64,000 bases of DNA from Fasciola hepatica (taxonomy: Eukaryota; Platyhelminthes; Trematoda; Plagiorchiida; Fasciolidae): contig CANUEZ040000205.1 of NCBI GenBank assembly GCA_948099385.1, positions 1,984,001-2,048,000 of the forward strand. The letters run 5' to 3'. The notes under the pieces were generated by a model, which saw only the letters and a list, made by a program, of their open reading frames with translations, ran no database searches and had not been told where the DNA came from. This document shows, in pieces, positions 1-14,321 of the stretch. Numbering within the stretch: the stretch's first letter is position 1; each line of letters opens with the position of its first letter. A program made the position numbers and the translations under genes.

Positions 1-196
1 CTTCTCTGTATGGGCCTAAGTACAACCAACGCATTCCCAAATGATAAACCTACACAGCTTCCTTACTATGCATGCAATTGATTAGTAGTAGGAGATTAGA
101 TTAGATTAGATTAGATTAGATTAGAATAGATTTGTATAATATGATTGATCATGCAGCTTGAACGCTCAACTGAGCATTGAAATCCATGGAAGCACT

Positions 197-244
197 CACT
201 GTACAGCTGTTTCATCCTTGTTCGGACTCGACTCATCAGCAGTG
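197..244 (-). ncRNA. Candidate hammerhead self-cleaving ribozyme (first copy in window)
   Basis: Minus strand, 5' to 3': helix I strand CACUG (244-240), core CUGAUGA (239-233), helix II region (232-214), GAAA (213-210), helix III CAGCUG (209-204), then UA (203-202), then helix I strand CAGUG (201-197). Cleavage would fall between the nucleotides opposite 202 and 201. Core positions C3 to A9, G12 A13 A14, A15.1-U16.1, C15.2-G16.2 and G2.1-C1.1 match the hammerhead family; H17 is A. Helix III is two base pairs with loop AGCU, the short-helix-III type I form known from animal satellites. Oddities: 11.1 is U rather than C, and helix II is either three outer pairs with a large loop or a GUCC/GGAU hairpin preceded by five extra nucleotides. 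The same segment lies at anchor +20 to +67 in the other copies. Confidence 0.72.
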
Positions 245-3200
245 CACATCGACCGAGCAACCACGGGCACTCCAACAACCGCTGAACCATTGTGAATTGA
301 ACAACTTAACAACACAAGGCTATCCGGGATCGCTATCAACGCTTTGTTCAACATCTACACTACATCATATATAGCACCTTTCCCAAACTGGCTTCAAATT
401 TCAATGGTAACAACCAGCTTCACGCACACCGATCCACTCCTATGATGGATGACTTCTCTGTAGGGGCCTTAGTACAACCAACGCATTCCCAAATGATAAA
501 CCTACACAGCTTCCTTACTATGCATGCAATTGATTAGTAGTAGGAGATTAGATTAGATTAGATTAGATTAGATTAGATTTGTATAATATGATTGATCACG
601 CAGCTTGAACGCTCAACTGAACATTGAAATCCATGGAAGCACTCACTGTACAGCTGTTTCATCCTTGTTCGGACTCGACTCATCAGCAGTGCACATCGAC
701 CGAGCAACCACGGGGACTCCAACAACCGCTGAACCATTGTGAATCGAACAACTTAACAACGCAAAGCTATCCGGGATGGCTATCAACGCTTTGTTCAACA
801 TCTACACTACATCATATAGCACCCTTCCCAAACTGGCTTCAAATTTCAATGGTAACAACCAGCTTCGCGCACACCGATCGACTCCTATGATGGATAACTT
901 CTCTGTAGGGGCCTTAGTACAACCAACGCATTCCCAAATGATAAACCTACACAGCTTCCTTACTATGCATGCAATTGATTAGTAGTAGGAGATTAGATTA
1001 GATTAGATTAGATTAGAATAGATTTATATAATATGATTGATCATGCAGCTTGAACGCTCAACTGAGCATTGAAATGCATGGAAGCACTCACTGTACAGCT
1101 GTTTCATCCTTGTTCGGACTCGACTCATCAGCAGTGCACATCGACCGAGCAACCACGGGCACTCAAACAACCGCTGAACCATTGTGAATCGAACAACTCA
1201 ACAACGCAAGGCTATACGTGATCGATATCAACGCTTTGTTCAACATCTACACTACATCATATAGCACCCTTCCCAAACTGGCTTCAAATTTCAATGGTAA
1301 CAACCAGCTTCGCGCACACCGATCGACTCCTATGATGGATGACTTCTCTGTAGGGGCCTAAGTACAACCAACGCATTCCCAAATGAAAACCCTACACAGC
1401 TTCCTTACTATGCATGCAATTGATTAATAGTGGGAGATTAGATTAGATTAGATTAGAATAGATTTGTATAATATGATTGATCATGCAGCTTGAACGCTCA
1501 ACTGAGCATTGAAATCCATGGAGGCACTCATTATACAGCTGTTTCATCCTTGTTCGGACTCGACTCATCAGCAGTGCACATCGACCGAGCAACCACGGGG
1601 ACTCCAACAACCGCTGAACCATTGTGAATCGAACAACTCAAAAACACAAGGCTAGCCGGGATCGCTATCAACGCTTTATTCAACATCTACACTACATCAT
1701 ATATAGCACCCTTCCCAAACTGGCTTCAAATTTGAATGGTAACAACCAGCTTCGCGCACACCGATCGACTCCTACGATGGATGACTTATCTGTAGGGGCC
1801 TAAGTACAACCAACGCATTCCCAAATGATAAACCTACACAGCTTCCTTACGATGCATGCAATTGATTAGTAGTGGGAGATTAGATTAGATTAGATTAGAT
1901 TAGAATAGATTTGTATAATATGATTGATCATGCAGCTTGAACGCTCAACTGAGCATTGAAATCCATGGAAGCACTCACTGTACAGCTGTTTCATCCTTGT
2001 TCGGACTCGACTCATCAGCAGTGCACATCGACCGAGCAACCACGGGGACTCCAACAACCGCTGAACCATTGTGAATCGAACAACTTAACAACACAAGGCT
2101 ATCCGGGATGGCTATCAACGCTTTGTTCAACATCTACACTACATGATATATAGCACCCTTCCCAAACTGGCTTCAAATTTCAATGGTAACAACCAGCTTC
2201 GCGCACAGCGATCGACTCCTATGATGGATGACTTCTCTGTAGGGGCCTAAGTACAACCAACGCATTCCCAAATGAAAACCCTACACAGCTTCCTTACTAT
2301 GCATGCAATTGATTAGTAGTAGGAGATTAGATTAGATTAGATTAGATTAGAATAGATTTGTATAATATGATTGATCATGCAGCTTGAACGCTCAACTGAG
2401 CATTGAAATCCATGGAAGCACTCACTGTACAGCTGTTTCATCCTTGTTCGGACTCGACTCATCAGCAGTGCACATCGACCGAGCAACCACGGGCACTCCA
2501 ACAACCGCTGAACCATTGTGAATCGAACAACTCAACAACACAAGGCTATCCGGGATCGCTATCAACGCTTTGTTCAACATCTACACTATATCATATAGCA
2601 CCCTTCCCAAACTGGCTTCAAATTTCAATGGTAACAACCAGCTTCGCGCACACCGATCGACTCCTATGATGGATGACTTATCTGTAGGGGCCTTAGTACA
2701 ACCAGCGCTTTCCCAAATGAAAAATCTTCACAGCTTCCTTACGATGCATGCAATTGATTAGTAGTAGGAGATTAGATTAGATTAGATTAGATTAGATTAG
2801 ATTAGATTAGATTAGATTTGTATAATATGATTGATCATGCAGCTTGAACGCTCAACTGAGCATTGAAATCCATGGAAGCACTCACTGTACAGCTGTTTCA
2901 TCCTTGTTCGGACTCGACTCATCAGCAGTGCACATCGACCGAGCAACCACGGGCACTCCAACAACCGCTGAACCATTGTGAATCGAACAACTTAACAACA
3001 CAAGGCTATCCGGGATCGCTATCAACGCTTTATTCAACATCTACACTACATCATATATAGCACCTTTCCCAAACTGGCTTCAAATTTGAATGGTAACAAC
3101 CAGCTTCGCGCACACCGATCGACTCCTTTGATGGATGACTTCTCTGTAGGGGCCTAAGTACAACCAACGCATTCCCAAATGATAAACCTACACAGCTTCC

Positions 3201-5110
3201 TTACTATGCATGCAATTGATTAGTAGTAGGAGATTAGATTAGATTAGATTAGATTAGATTAGATTAGATTTGTATAATATGATTGATCATGCAGCTTAAA
3301 CGCTCAACTGAACATTGAAATCCATGGAAGCACTCACTGTACAGCTGTTTCATCCTTGTTCGGACTCGACTCATCAGCAGTGCACATCGACCGAGCAACC
3401 ACGGGCACTCCAACAACCGCTGAACCATTGTGAATCGAACAACTTAACAACACAAGGCTATCCGGGATGGCTATCAACGCTTTGTTCAACGTCTATACTA
3501 CATCATTTATAGAACCCTTCCCAAACTGGCTTCAAATTTGAATGGTAACAACCAGCTTCGCGCACACCGATCGACTCCTATGATGGATGAATTCTCTGTA
3601 GGGGCCTAAGTACAACCAACGCATTCCCAAATGAAAAACCTACACAGCTTCCTTACTATGCATGCAATTGATTAGTAGTAGGAGATTAGATTAGATTAGA
3701 TTAGATTAGATTAGTTTTGTATATTATGATTGATCACGCAGCTTGAACGCTCAACTGAGCATTGAAATCCATGGAAGCACTCACTGTACAGCTGTTTCAT
3801 CCTTGTTCGGACTCGACTCATCAGCAGTGCACATCGACCGAGCAACCACGGTGACTCCAACAACCGCTGAACCATTGTGAATCGAACAACTTAACAACGC
3901 AAAGCTATCCGGAATGGCTATCAACGCTTTGTTCAACATCTACACTACATCATATAGCACCCTTCCCAAACTGGCTTCAAATTTGAATGGTAACAACCAG
4001 CTTCGCGCACAGCGATCGACTCCTATGATGGATGACTTCTCTGTAGGGGCCTAAGTACAACCAACGCATTCCCAAATGAAAAACCTACACAGCTTCCTTA
4101 CTATGCATGCAATTGATTAGTAGTAGGAGATTAGATTAGATTAGATAAGATCAGATTTGTATCATATGATTGATCATGCAGCTTGAACGCTCAACTGAGC
4201 ATTGAAATCCATGGAAGCACTCAGTGTACAGCTGTTTCATCCTTGTTCGGACTCGACTCATCAGCAGTGCACATCGACCGAGCAACCACGGGCACTCAAA
4301 CAACCGGTGAACCATTGTGAATCGAACAACTTAACAACACAAGGCTATCCGGGATCGATATCAACGCTTTGTTCAACATCTACACTACATCATATATAGC
4401 ACCCTTCCCAAACTGGCTTCAAATTTCAATGGTAACAACCAGCTTCGCGCACAGCGATCCACTCCTATGATGGATGACTTCTCTGTAGAGGCCTAAGTAC
4501 AACCAACGCATTCCCAAATGAAAAACCTACACAGCTTCCTTACTATGCATGCAATTGATTAGTAGTAGGAGATTAGATTAGATTAGATTAGATTAGAATA
4601 GATTTGTATAATATGATTGATCATGCAGCTTGAACGCTCAACTGAGCATTGAAATCCATGGAAGCACTCACTGTACAGCTGTTTCATCCTTGTTCGGACT
4701 CGACTCATCAGCAGTGCACATCGACCGAGCAACCACGGGCACTCCAACAACCGCTGAACCATTGTGAATCGAACAACTCAACAACGCAAGGCTATCCGGG
4801 ATCGATATCAACGCTTTGTTCAACATCTACACTACATCATATATAGCAGCCTTCCCAAACTGGCTTCAAATTTCAATGGTAACAACCAGCTTCGCGCACA
4901 CCGATCCACTCCTATGATGGATGACTTCTCTGTAGGGGCCTAAGTACAACCAACGCATTCCCAAATGAAAACCCTACACAGCTTCCTTACTATGCATGCA
5001 ATTGATTAGTAGTAGGAGATTAGATTAGATTAGATTAGAATAGATTTGTATAATATGATTGAGCATGCAGCTTGAACGCTCAACTGAGCATTGAAATCCA
5101 TGGAAGCACT

Positions 5111-5158
5111 CACTGTACAGCTGTTTCATCCTTGTTCGGACTCGACTCATCAGCAGTG
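5111..5158 (-). ncRNA. Candidate hammerhead ribozyme, intact core copy
   Basis: This copy has the consensus arrangement: TCATCAG on the + strand (minus CUGAUGA), TTTC (minus GAAA), the ACAGCTGT palindrome that forms helix III, TA giving U16.1 and A17, and the paired helix I arms CAGTG and CACTG at the two ends. The helix II loop is the common GAACAA form. Nothing in the core is mutated. Confidence 0.7.
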
Positions 5159-6473
5159 CACATCGACCGAGCAACCACGGGGACTCCAACAACCGCTGAA
5201 CCATTGTGAATCGAACAACTCAACAACACAAGGCTATCCGGGATCGCTATCAACGCTTTGTTCAACATCTACACTACATCATATAGCACCCTTCCCAAAC
5301 TGGATTCAAATTTGAATGGTAACAACCAGCTTCGCGCACACCGATCGACTCCTATGATGGATGAATTCTCTGTAGGGGCCTAAGTACAACCAACGCATTC
5401 CCAAATGAAAAACCTACACAGTTTCCTTACTCTGCATGCAATTGATTAGTAGTAGGAGATTAGATTAGATTAGATTAGATTAGAATAGATTTATATAATA
5501 TGATTGATCATGCAGCTTGAACGCTCAACTGAGCATTGAAATCCATGGAAGCACTCACTGTACAGCTGTTTCATCCTTGTTCGGACTCGACTCATCAGCA
5601 TTGCACATCGACCGAGCAACCACGGGCACTCCAACAACCGCTGAACCATTGTGAATCGAACAACTCAACAACGCAAGGCTATCCGGGATCGATATCAACG
5701 CTTTGTTCAACATCTACACTACATCATATAGCACCCTTCCCAAACTGGCTTCAAATTTGAATGGTAACAACCAGCTTCGCGCACAGCGATCGACTCCTAT
5801 GATGGATGACTTCTCTGTAGGGGCCTAAGTACAACCAACGCATTCCCAAATGAAAAACCTACACAGCTTCCTTACTATGCATGCAATTGATTAGTAGTAG
5901 GAGATTAGATTAGATTAGATTAGATTAGATTTATATAATATGATTGATCATGCAGCTTGAACGCTCAACTGAGCATTGAAATCCATGGAAGCACTCACTG
6001 TACAGCTGTTTCATCCTTGTTCGGACTCGACTCATCAGCAGTGCACATCGACCGAGCAACCACGGGGACTCCAACAACCGCTGAACCATTGTGAATCGAA
6101 CAACTTAACAACACAAGGCTATCCGGGATGGCTATCAACGCTTTGATCAACATCTACACTACATCATATATAGCACCCTTCCCAAACTGGCTTCAAATTT
6201 CAATAGCAACAACCAGCTTCGCGCACACCGATCGACTCCTATGATGGATGACTTCTCTGTAAGGGCCTAAGTACAACAAACGCATTCCCAAATGATAAAC
6301 CTTCACATCTTCCCTAATGTGCCTGCCAATTATTAGTAGTAGGAGATTAGATTAAATTAGATTAGATTAGATTTATATAATATGATTGATCATGCAGCTT
6401 GAACGCTCAACTGAGCATTGAAATCCATGGAATCACTCACTGTACAGCTGTTTCATCCTTGTTCGGACTCGAC

Positions 6474-7779
6474 TCATCAGCAGTGCACATCGACCGAGCA
6501 ACCACGGGGACTCCAACAACCGCTGAACCATTGTGAATTGAACCACTCAACAACACAAGGCTATCCGGGATCGCTATCAACGCTTTGTTCAACATCTACA
6601 CTACATCATATATAGCACCCTTTCCAAACTGGCTTCAAATTTCAATGGTAACAACCAGCTTCGCGCACACCGATCGACTCCTATGATGGATGACTTCTCT
6701 GTAATGGCCTAAGTACAACCAACGCACTCCCAAATGAAAAACCTACACAGCTTCCTTACTATGCATGCAATTGATTAGTAGTAGGAGACTAGATTAGATT
6801 TGATTAGATTTGTATAATATGATTGATCATGCAGCTTGAACGCTCAACTGAGCATTGAAATCCATGGAAGCACTCAGTGTACAGCTGTTTCATCCTTGTT
6901 CGGACTCGACTCATCAGCAGTGCACATCGACCGAGCAACCACGGGCACTCCAACAACCGCTGAACCATTGTGAATCGAACAACTTAAAAACAAAACGCTA
7001 CTCGGGATCGCTATCAACGCTTTGTTCAACATATACACTACATCATATATAGCACACTTCCCAAACTCGCTTCAAATTTGAATGGTAACAACCAGCTTCG
7101 CGCACACCGATCGACTCCTATGATGGATGAATTCTCTGTAGGGGCCTAAGTACAACCAACGCATTCCGAAATGAAAAATCTACACAGCTTCCTTACTATG
7201 CATGCAATTGATTAGTATTAGGAGATTAGATTAGATTATATTAGATTAGATTTGTATAATATGATTGAGCATGCAGCTTGAACGCTCAACTGAGCATTGA
7301 AATCCATGGAAGCACTCACTGTAAAATTGTTTCATCCTTGTTCGGACTCGACTCATCAGCACTGCACATCGACCGAGCAACCACGGGGACTCCAACAACC
7401 GCTGAACCATTGTGAATCGAACAATTTAACAACACAAGGCTATCCGTGATCGCTATCAACGCTTTGTTCAACATCTACACTACATCATATATAGCACCCT
7501 TCCCAAACTGGCTTCAAATTTGAATGGTAACAACCAGCTTCGCGCACACCGATCGACTCCTATGATGGATGACTTCTCTGTAGGGGCCTAAGTACAACCA
7601 ACGCATTCCCAAATGATAAACCTACACAGCTTCCTTACTATGCATGCAATTGATTAGTAGTAGGAGATTAGATTAGATTTGTATAATATGATTGATCATG
7701 CAGCTTGAACGCTCAACTGAGCATTGAAATCCATGGAAGCACTCACTGTACAGCTGTTTCATCCTCTAAGGGACTCGAA
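6474..7779 (+). repeat. First unit of a 1306-bp tandem duplication
   Basis: Three monomers (anchors 6855, 7297, 7724) equal the next three (8161, 8603, 9030) at a constant displacement of 1306 bp. I saw no difference on reading. Identity starts just after 6473 (C, versus A at 7779). The monomer at 7724 is a chimera: its first part matches the one at 9030 (CTAAGGGACTCGAATC) and the rest matches the one at 6418 (GAATTGAACCACTC), as unequal crossing-over predicts. Confidence 0.85.
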
Positions 7780-9085
7780 TCATCAGCAGTGCACATCGAC
7801 CGAGCAACCACGGGGACTCCAACAACCGCTGAACCATTGTGAATTGAACCACTCAACAACACAAGGCTATCCGGGATCGCTATCAACGCTTTGTTCAACA
7901 TCTACACTACATCATATATAGCACCCTTTCCAAACTGGCTTCAAATTTCAATGGTAACAACCAGCTTCGCGCACACCGATCGACTCCTATGATGGATGAC
8001 TTCTCTGTAATGGCCTAAGTACAACCAACGCACTCCCAAATGAAAAACCTACACAGCTTCCTTACTATGCATGCAATTGATTAGTAGTAGGAGACTAGAT
8101 TAGATTTGATTAGATTTGTATAATATGATTGATCATGCAGCTTGAACGCTCAACTGAGCATTGAAATCCATGGAAGCACTCAGTGTACAGCTGTTTCATC
8201 CTTGTTCGGACTCGACTCATCAGCAGTGCACATCGACCGAGCAACCACGGGCACTCCAACAACCGCTGAACCATTGTGAATCGAACAACTTAAAAACAAA
8301 ACGCTACTCGGGATCGCTATCAACGCTTTGTTCAACATATACACTACATCATATATAGCACACTTCCCAAACTCGCTTCAAATTTGAATGGTAACAACCA
8401 GCTTCGCGCACACCGATCGACTCCTATGATGGATGAATTCTCTGTAGGGGCCTAAGTACAACCAACGCATTCCGAAATGAAAAATCTACACAGCTTCCTT
8501 ACTATGCATGCAATTGATTAGTATTAGGAGATTAGATTAGATTATATTAGATTAGATTTGTATAATATGATTGAGCATGCAGCTTGAACGCTCAACTGAG
8601 CATTGAAATCCATGGAAGCACTCACTGTAAAATTGTTTCATCCTTGTTCGGACTCGACTCATCAGCACTGCACATCGACCGAGCAACCACGGGGACTCCA
8701 ACAACCGCTGAACCATTGTGAATCGAACAATTTAACAACACAAGGCTATCCGTGATCGCTATCAACGCTTTGTTCAACATCTACACTACATCATATATAG
8801 CACCCTTCCCAAACTGGCTTCAAATTTGAATGGTAACAACCAGCTTCGCGCACACCGATCGACTCCTATGATGGATGACTTCTCTGTAGGGGCCTAAGTA
8901 CAACCAACGCATTCCCAAATGATAAACCTACACAGCTTCCTTACTATGCATGCAATTGATTAGTAGTAGGAGATTAGATTAGATTTGTATAATATGATTG
9001 ATCATGCAGCTTGAACGCTCAACTGAGCATTGAAATCCATGGAAGCACTCACTGTACAGCTGTTTCATCCTCTAAGGGACTCGAA
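7780..9085 (+). repeat. Second unit of the 1306-bp tandem duplication
   Basis: Homology with the first unit runs on to 9108 and ends at the T of CGACCGTG (9109), where the first unit has A (7803). Diagnostic shared marks are TTAAAAACAAAACGCTACTC, CAACATATACAC, and TGTAAAATTG. Confidence 0.85.
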
Positions 9086-9476
9086 TCATCAGCAGTGCAC
9101 ATCGACCGTGCAACCACGTGGACTACAACAACCGGTGAACCATTGTGAATCGAACAACTCAACAACGCAAGGCTATCCGGGATGGCTATCAACGCTTTGT
9201 TCAACATCTACACTACATCATTTATAGCACCCTTCCCAAACTGGCTTCACATTTGAATGGTAACAACCAGCTTCGCGCACACCGATCGACTCCTATGATG
9301 GATGAATTCTCTGTAGGGGCCTAAGTACAACCAACGCATTCCCAAATGATAAACCTACACAGCTTCCTTACTATGCATGCAATTGATTAGTAGTAGGAGA
9401 TTAGATTAGATTAGATTAGATTAGAATAGATTTGTATAATATGATTGATCATGCAGCTTGAACGCTCAACTGAGCA

Positions 9477-12400
9477 TTGAAATCCATGGAAGCACTCACT
9501 GTACAGCTGTTTCATCCTTGTTCGGACTCGACTCATCAGCAGTGCACATCGACCGAGCAACCACGGGGACTCCAACAACCGCTGAACCATTGTGAATCGA
9601 ACAACTTAACAACACAAGGCTATCCGGCATGGCTATCGACGCTTTGTTCAACATCTACACTACATCATATATAGCACCCTTCCCAAACTGGCTTCAAATT
9701 TCAATAGCAACAACCAGCTTCGCGCACACCGATCGACTCCTATGATGGATGACTTCTCTGTAGGGGCCTAAGTACAACCAACGCATTCCCAAATGATAAA
9801 CCTTCACATCTTCCCTAATGTGCCTGCCAATTATTAGTAGTAGGAGATTAGATTAAATTAGATTAGATTAGATTTATATAATATGATTGATCATGCAGCT
9901 TGAACGCTCAACTGAGCATTGAAATCCATGGAATCACTCACTGTACAGCTGTTTCATCCTTGTTCGGACTCGACTCATCAGCAGTGCACATCGACCGAGC
10001 AACCACGGGGACTCCAACAACCGCTGAACCATTGTGAATTGAACCACTCAACAACACAAGGCTATCCGGGATCGCTATCAACGCTTTGTTCAACATCTAC
10101 ACTACATCATATATAGCACCCTTTCCAAACTGGCTTCAAATTTCAATGGTAACAACCAGCTTCGCGCACACCGATCGACTCCTATGATGGATGACTTCTC
10201 TGTAATGGCCTAAGTACAACCAACGCACTCCCAAATGAAAAACCTACACAGCTTCCTTACTATGCATGCAATTGATTAGTAGTAGGAGACTAGATTAGAT
10301 TTGATTAGATTTGTATAATATGATTGATCATGCAGCTTGAACGCTCAACTGAGCATTGAAATCCATGGAAGCACTCAGTGTACAGCTGTTTCATCCTTGT
10401 TCGGACTCGACTCATCAGCAGTGCACATCGACCGAGCAACCACGGGCACTCCAACAACCGCTGAACCATTGTGAATCGAACAACTTAATAACAAAACGCT
10501 ACTCGGGATCGCTATCAACGCTTTGTTCAACATATACACTACATCATATATAGCACCCTTCCCAAACTGGCTTCAAATTTGAATGGTAACAACCAGCTTC
10601 GCGCACACCGATCCACTCCTATGATGGATGAATTCTCTGTAGGGGCCTAAGTACAACCAACGCATTCCGAAATGAAAAATCTACACAGCTTCCTTACTAT
10701 GCATGCAATTGATTAGTAGTAGGAGATTAGATTAGATTAGATTAGATTAGATTTGTATAATATGATTGATCATGCAGCTTGAACGCTCAACTGAGCATTG
10801 AAATCCATGGAAGCACTCACTGTAAAATTGTTTCATCCTTGTTCGGACTCGACTCATCAGCACTGCACATCGACCGAGCAACCACGGGGACTCCAACAAC
10901 CGCTGAACCATTGTGAATCGAACAACTTAACAGCACAAGGCTATCCGGGATCGCTATCAACGCTTTGTTCAACGTCTACACTACATGATATATAGCACCC
11001 TTCCCAAACTGGCTTCAAATTTGAATGGTAACAACCAGCTTCGCGCACACCGATCGACTCCTATGATGGATGACTTCTCTGTAGGGGCCTAAGTACAACC
11101 AACGCATTCCCAAATGATAAACCTACACAGCTTCCTTACTATGCATGCAATTGATTAGTAGTAGGAGATTAGATTAGATTTGTATAATATGATTGATCAT
11201 GCAGCTTGAACGCTCAACTGAGCATTGAAATCCATGGAAGCACTCACTGTACAGCTGTTTCATCCTCTAAGGGACTCGACTCATCAGCAGTGCACATCGA
11301 CCGTGCAACCACGTGGACTACAACAACCGGTGAACCATTGTGAATCGAACAACTCAACAACGCAAGGCTATCCGGGATGGCTATCAACGCTTTGTTCAAC
11401 ATCTACACTACATCATTTATAGCACCCTTCCCAAACTGGCTTCAAATTTGAATGGTAACAACCAGCTTCGCGCACACCGATCGACTCCTATGATGGATGA
11501 CTTCTCTGTAGGGGCCTAAGTACAACCAACGCATTCCCAAATGAAAAACCTACACAGCTTCCTTACTATGCATGCAATTGATTAGTAGTAGGAGATTAGA
11601 TTAGATTAGATAAGATCAGATTTGTATCATATGATTGATCATGCAGCTTGAACGCTCAACTGAGCATTGAAATCCATGGAAGCACTCACTGTACAGCTGT
11701 TTCATCCTTGTTCGGACTCGACTCATCAGCACTGCACATCGACCGAGCAACCACGGGGACTCCAACAACCGCTGAACCATTGTGAATCGAACAACTTAAC
11801 AACACAAGGCTATCCGGGATCGCTATCAACGCTTTTTTCAACGTCTACACTACATGATATATAGCACCCTTTCCAAACTGGCTTCAAATTTCAATGGTAA
11901 CAACCAGCTTCGCGCACACCGATCGACTCCTATGATGGATGAATTCTCTGTAGGGGCCTAAGTACAACCAACGCATTTCCAAATGAAAAATCTACACAGC
12001 TTCCTTACTATGCATGCAATTGATTAGTAGTAGGAGATTAGATTAGATTAGATTAGATTAGATTAGATTTGTATAATATAATTGAGCATGCAGCTTGAAC
12101 GCTGAACTGAGCATTGAAATCCATGGAAGCACTCACTGTACAGCTGTTTCATCCTTGTTCGGACTCGACTCATCAGCAGTGCACATCGACTGAGCAACCA
12201 CGGGGACTCCAACAACCGCTGAACCATTGTGAATCGAACAACTTAACAGCACAAGGCTATCCGTGATCGCTATCAACGCTTTGTTCAACGTCTACACTAC
12301 ATGATATATAGCAGCCCTCCAAAACTGGCTTCAAATTTGAATGGTAACAACCAGCTTCGCGCACACCGATCGACTCCTATGATGGATGACTTCTCTGTAG

Positions 12401-12992
12401 GGGCCTAAGTACAACCAACGCATTCCCAAATGATAAACCTACACAGCTTCCTTACTATGCATGCAATTGATTAGTAGTAGGAGATTAGATTAGATTTGTA
12501 TAATATGTTTGATCATGCAGCTTGAACGCTCAACTGAGCATTGAAATCCATGGAAGCACTCACTGTACAGCTGTTTCATCCTTGTTCGGACTGGACTCAT
12601 CAGCAGTGTACATCGACCGTGCAACCACGTGGACTAGAACAACCGGTGAACCATTGTGAATCGAAAAACTCAACAACGCAAGGCTATCCGGGATGGCTAT
12701 CAACGCTTTGTTCAACATCTACACTACATCATTTATAGCACCCTTCCCAAACTGGCTTCAAATTTCAATGGTAACAACCAGCTTCGCGCACACCGATCGA
12801 CTCCTATGATGGATGACTTCTCTGTAGGGGCCTAAGTACAACCAACGCATTCCCAAATGATAAACCTACACAGCTTCCTTACTATGCATGCAATTGATTA
12901 GTAGTAGGAGATTAGATTAGATTAGATTAGATTAGATTAGAATAGATTTGTATAATATGATTGATCATGCAGCTTGAACGCTCAACTGAGCA
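9477..12992 (+). repeat. Displaced duplicate of the 5976-9476 region (3501 bp) and following monomers
   Basis: Anchors 9477, 9919, 10356, 10798 and 11225 match those at 5976, 6418, 6855, 7297 and 7724 at exactly 3501 bp. Shared marks include TTTCAATAGCAACAACC, the linker CTTCCCTAATGTGCCTGCC, GAATTGAACCACTC and TGTAAAATTG. Some point differences show it is older than the 1306-bp duplication. The remaining anchors are 11667, 12114 and 12541. Monomers with only two ATTAG units (spacing 427) belong to this region. Confidence 0.75.
10818..10865 (-). pseudogene. Hammerhead copy with altered helix III
   Basis: The + strand has TGTAAAATTG instead of TGTACAGCTG, so the C15.2-G16.2 pair and the palindrome are lost; the helix I base opposite 1.3 is also changed (CACTGC for CAGTGC). 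Copies anchored at 7297 and 8603 share both changes, marking them as one lineage. Confidence 0.65.
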
Positions 12993-14321
12993 TTGAAATC
13001 CATGGAAGCACTCAGTGTACAGCTGTTTCATCCTTGTTCGGACTCGACTCATCAGCAGTGCACATCGACCGAGCAACCACGGGGACTCCAACAACCGCTG
13101 AACCATTGTGAATCGAACAACTTAACAACACAAGGCTATCCGGGATGGATATCAACGCATTTTTCAACATCTACACTACATCCTATTTAGCACCCTTCCC
13201 AAACTGGCTTCAAATTTCAATGGTAACAACCAGCTTCGCGCACACCGATCGACTCCTATGATGGATGAATTCTCTGTAGGGGCCTAAGTACAACCAACGC
13301 ATTCCCAAATGAAAAATCTTTACAGCTTCCTTACTATGCATGCAATTGATTAGTAGTAGGAGATTGGATTAGATCAGATTAGAGAAGATTTGTATAATAT
13401 GATTGATCATGCAGCTTGAACGCTCAACTGAGCATTGAAATCCATGGAAGCACTCAGTGTACAGCTGTTTCATCCTTGTTCGGACTCGACTCATCAGCAG
13501 TGCACATCGACCGAGCAACCACGGGGACTCCAACAACCGGTGAACCATTGTGAATCGAACAACTTAACAACACAAGGCTATCCGGGATCGCTATCAACGC
13601 TTTGTTCAACATCTACACTACATCATATATAGCACTCTTCCCAAACTGGCTTCAAATTTGAATGGTAACAACCAGCTTCGCGCACACCGATCGACTCCTA
13701 TGATGGATGACTTCTCTGTAGGGGCCTAAGTACAACCAACGCATTCCCAAATGAACAACCTACACAACTTCTTTAATTTGCATGCAATTGATTAGTAGTA
13801 GGAGATTAGATTATATCAGATTAGTTAAGATTTGTATAATATGATTGATCATGCAGCTTGAACGCTCAACTGAGCATTGAAATCCATGGAAGCACTCACT
13901 GTACAGCTGTTTCATCCTTGTTCGGACTCGACTCATCAGCAGTGCACATCGACCGTGCAACCACGGGCATTCCAACAACCGCTGAACCATTGTGAATCGA
14001 ACAACATAACAACACAAGGCTATCCGGGATGGCTATCAACGCTTTGTTCAACATCTACACTACATGATATAGCACCGTTCCCAAACTGGCTTCAAATTTG
14101 AATGGTAACAACCAGCTTCGCGCACACCGATCGACTCCTATGATGGATGAATTCTCTGTAGGGGCCTAAGTACAACCAACGCATTCCCAAATGAACAACC
14201 TACACAGCTTCCTTACTATGCATGCAATTGATTAGTAGTAGGAGATTAGATTAGATAAGATTAGATTAGAATAGATTTGTATAATAAGATTGATCATGCA
14301 GCTTGAACGCTCAACTGAGCA
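12993..14321 (+). repeat. Monomers between two higher-order blocks
   Basis: Anchors 12993, 13435 and 13877. Their ATTAG tracts are degenerate (GATTGGATTAGATCAG, GATTATATCAGATTAGTTAAG). No gene is seen. Confidence 0.75.

Larger units (their letters stand above)
1..5975 (+). repeat. Left domain: mixed monomers, mostly the long TA form
   Basis: After a partial monomer (1 to about 130), anchors lie at 177, 624, 1069, 1509, 1956, 2403, 2863, 3315, 3762, 4202, 4649, 5091 and 5536. Most have CATATATAGC, giving spacing near 447. No clear higher-order period was found. The copy at 1509 carries GGAGGCACTCATTATACAG, which recurs only at 39194. There is no gene in this stretch. Confidence 0.85.

Noticed and set aside
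171..182. Plus-strand hammerhead from CTGAGCATTGAAA
   Set aside because: It resembles CUGANGA followed by GAAA, but G8 is C and there is no room for helix II between the two motifs.
257..276. CENP-B box in the segment ending CCACGGG
   Set aside because: The CGGG part is present but the TTCG and central A positions do not align to the box consensus.
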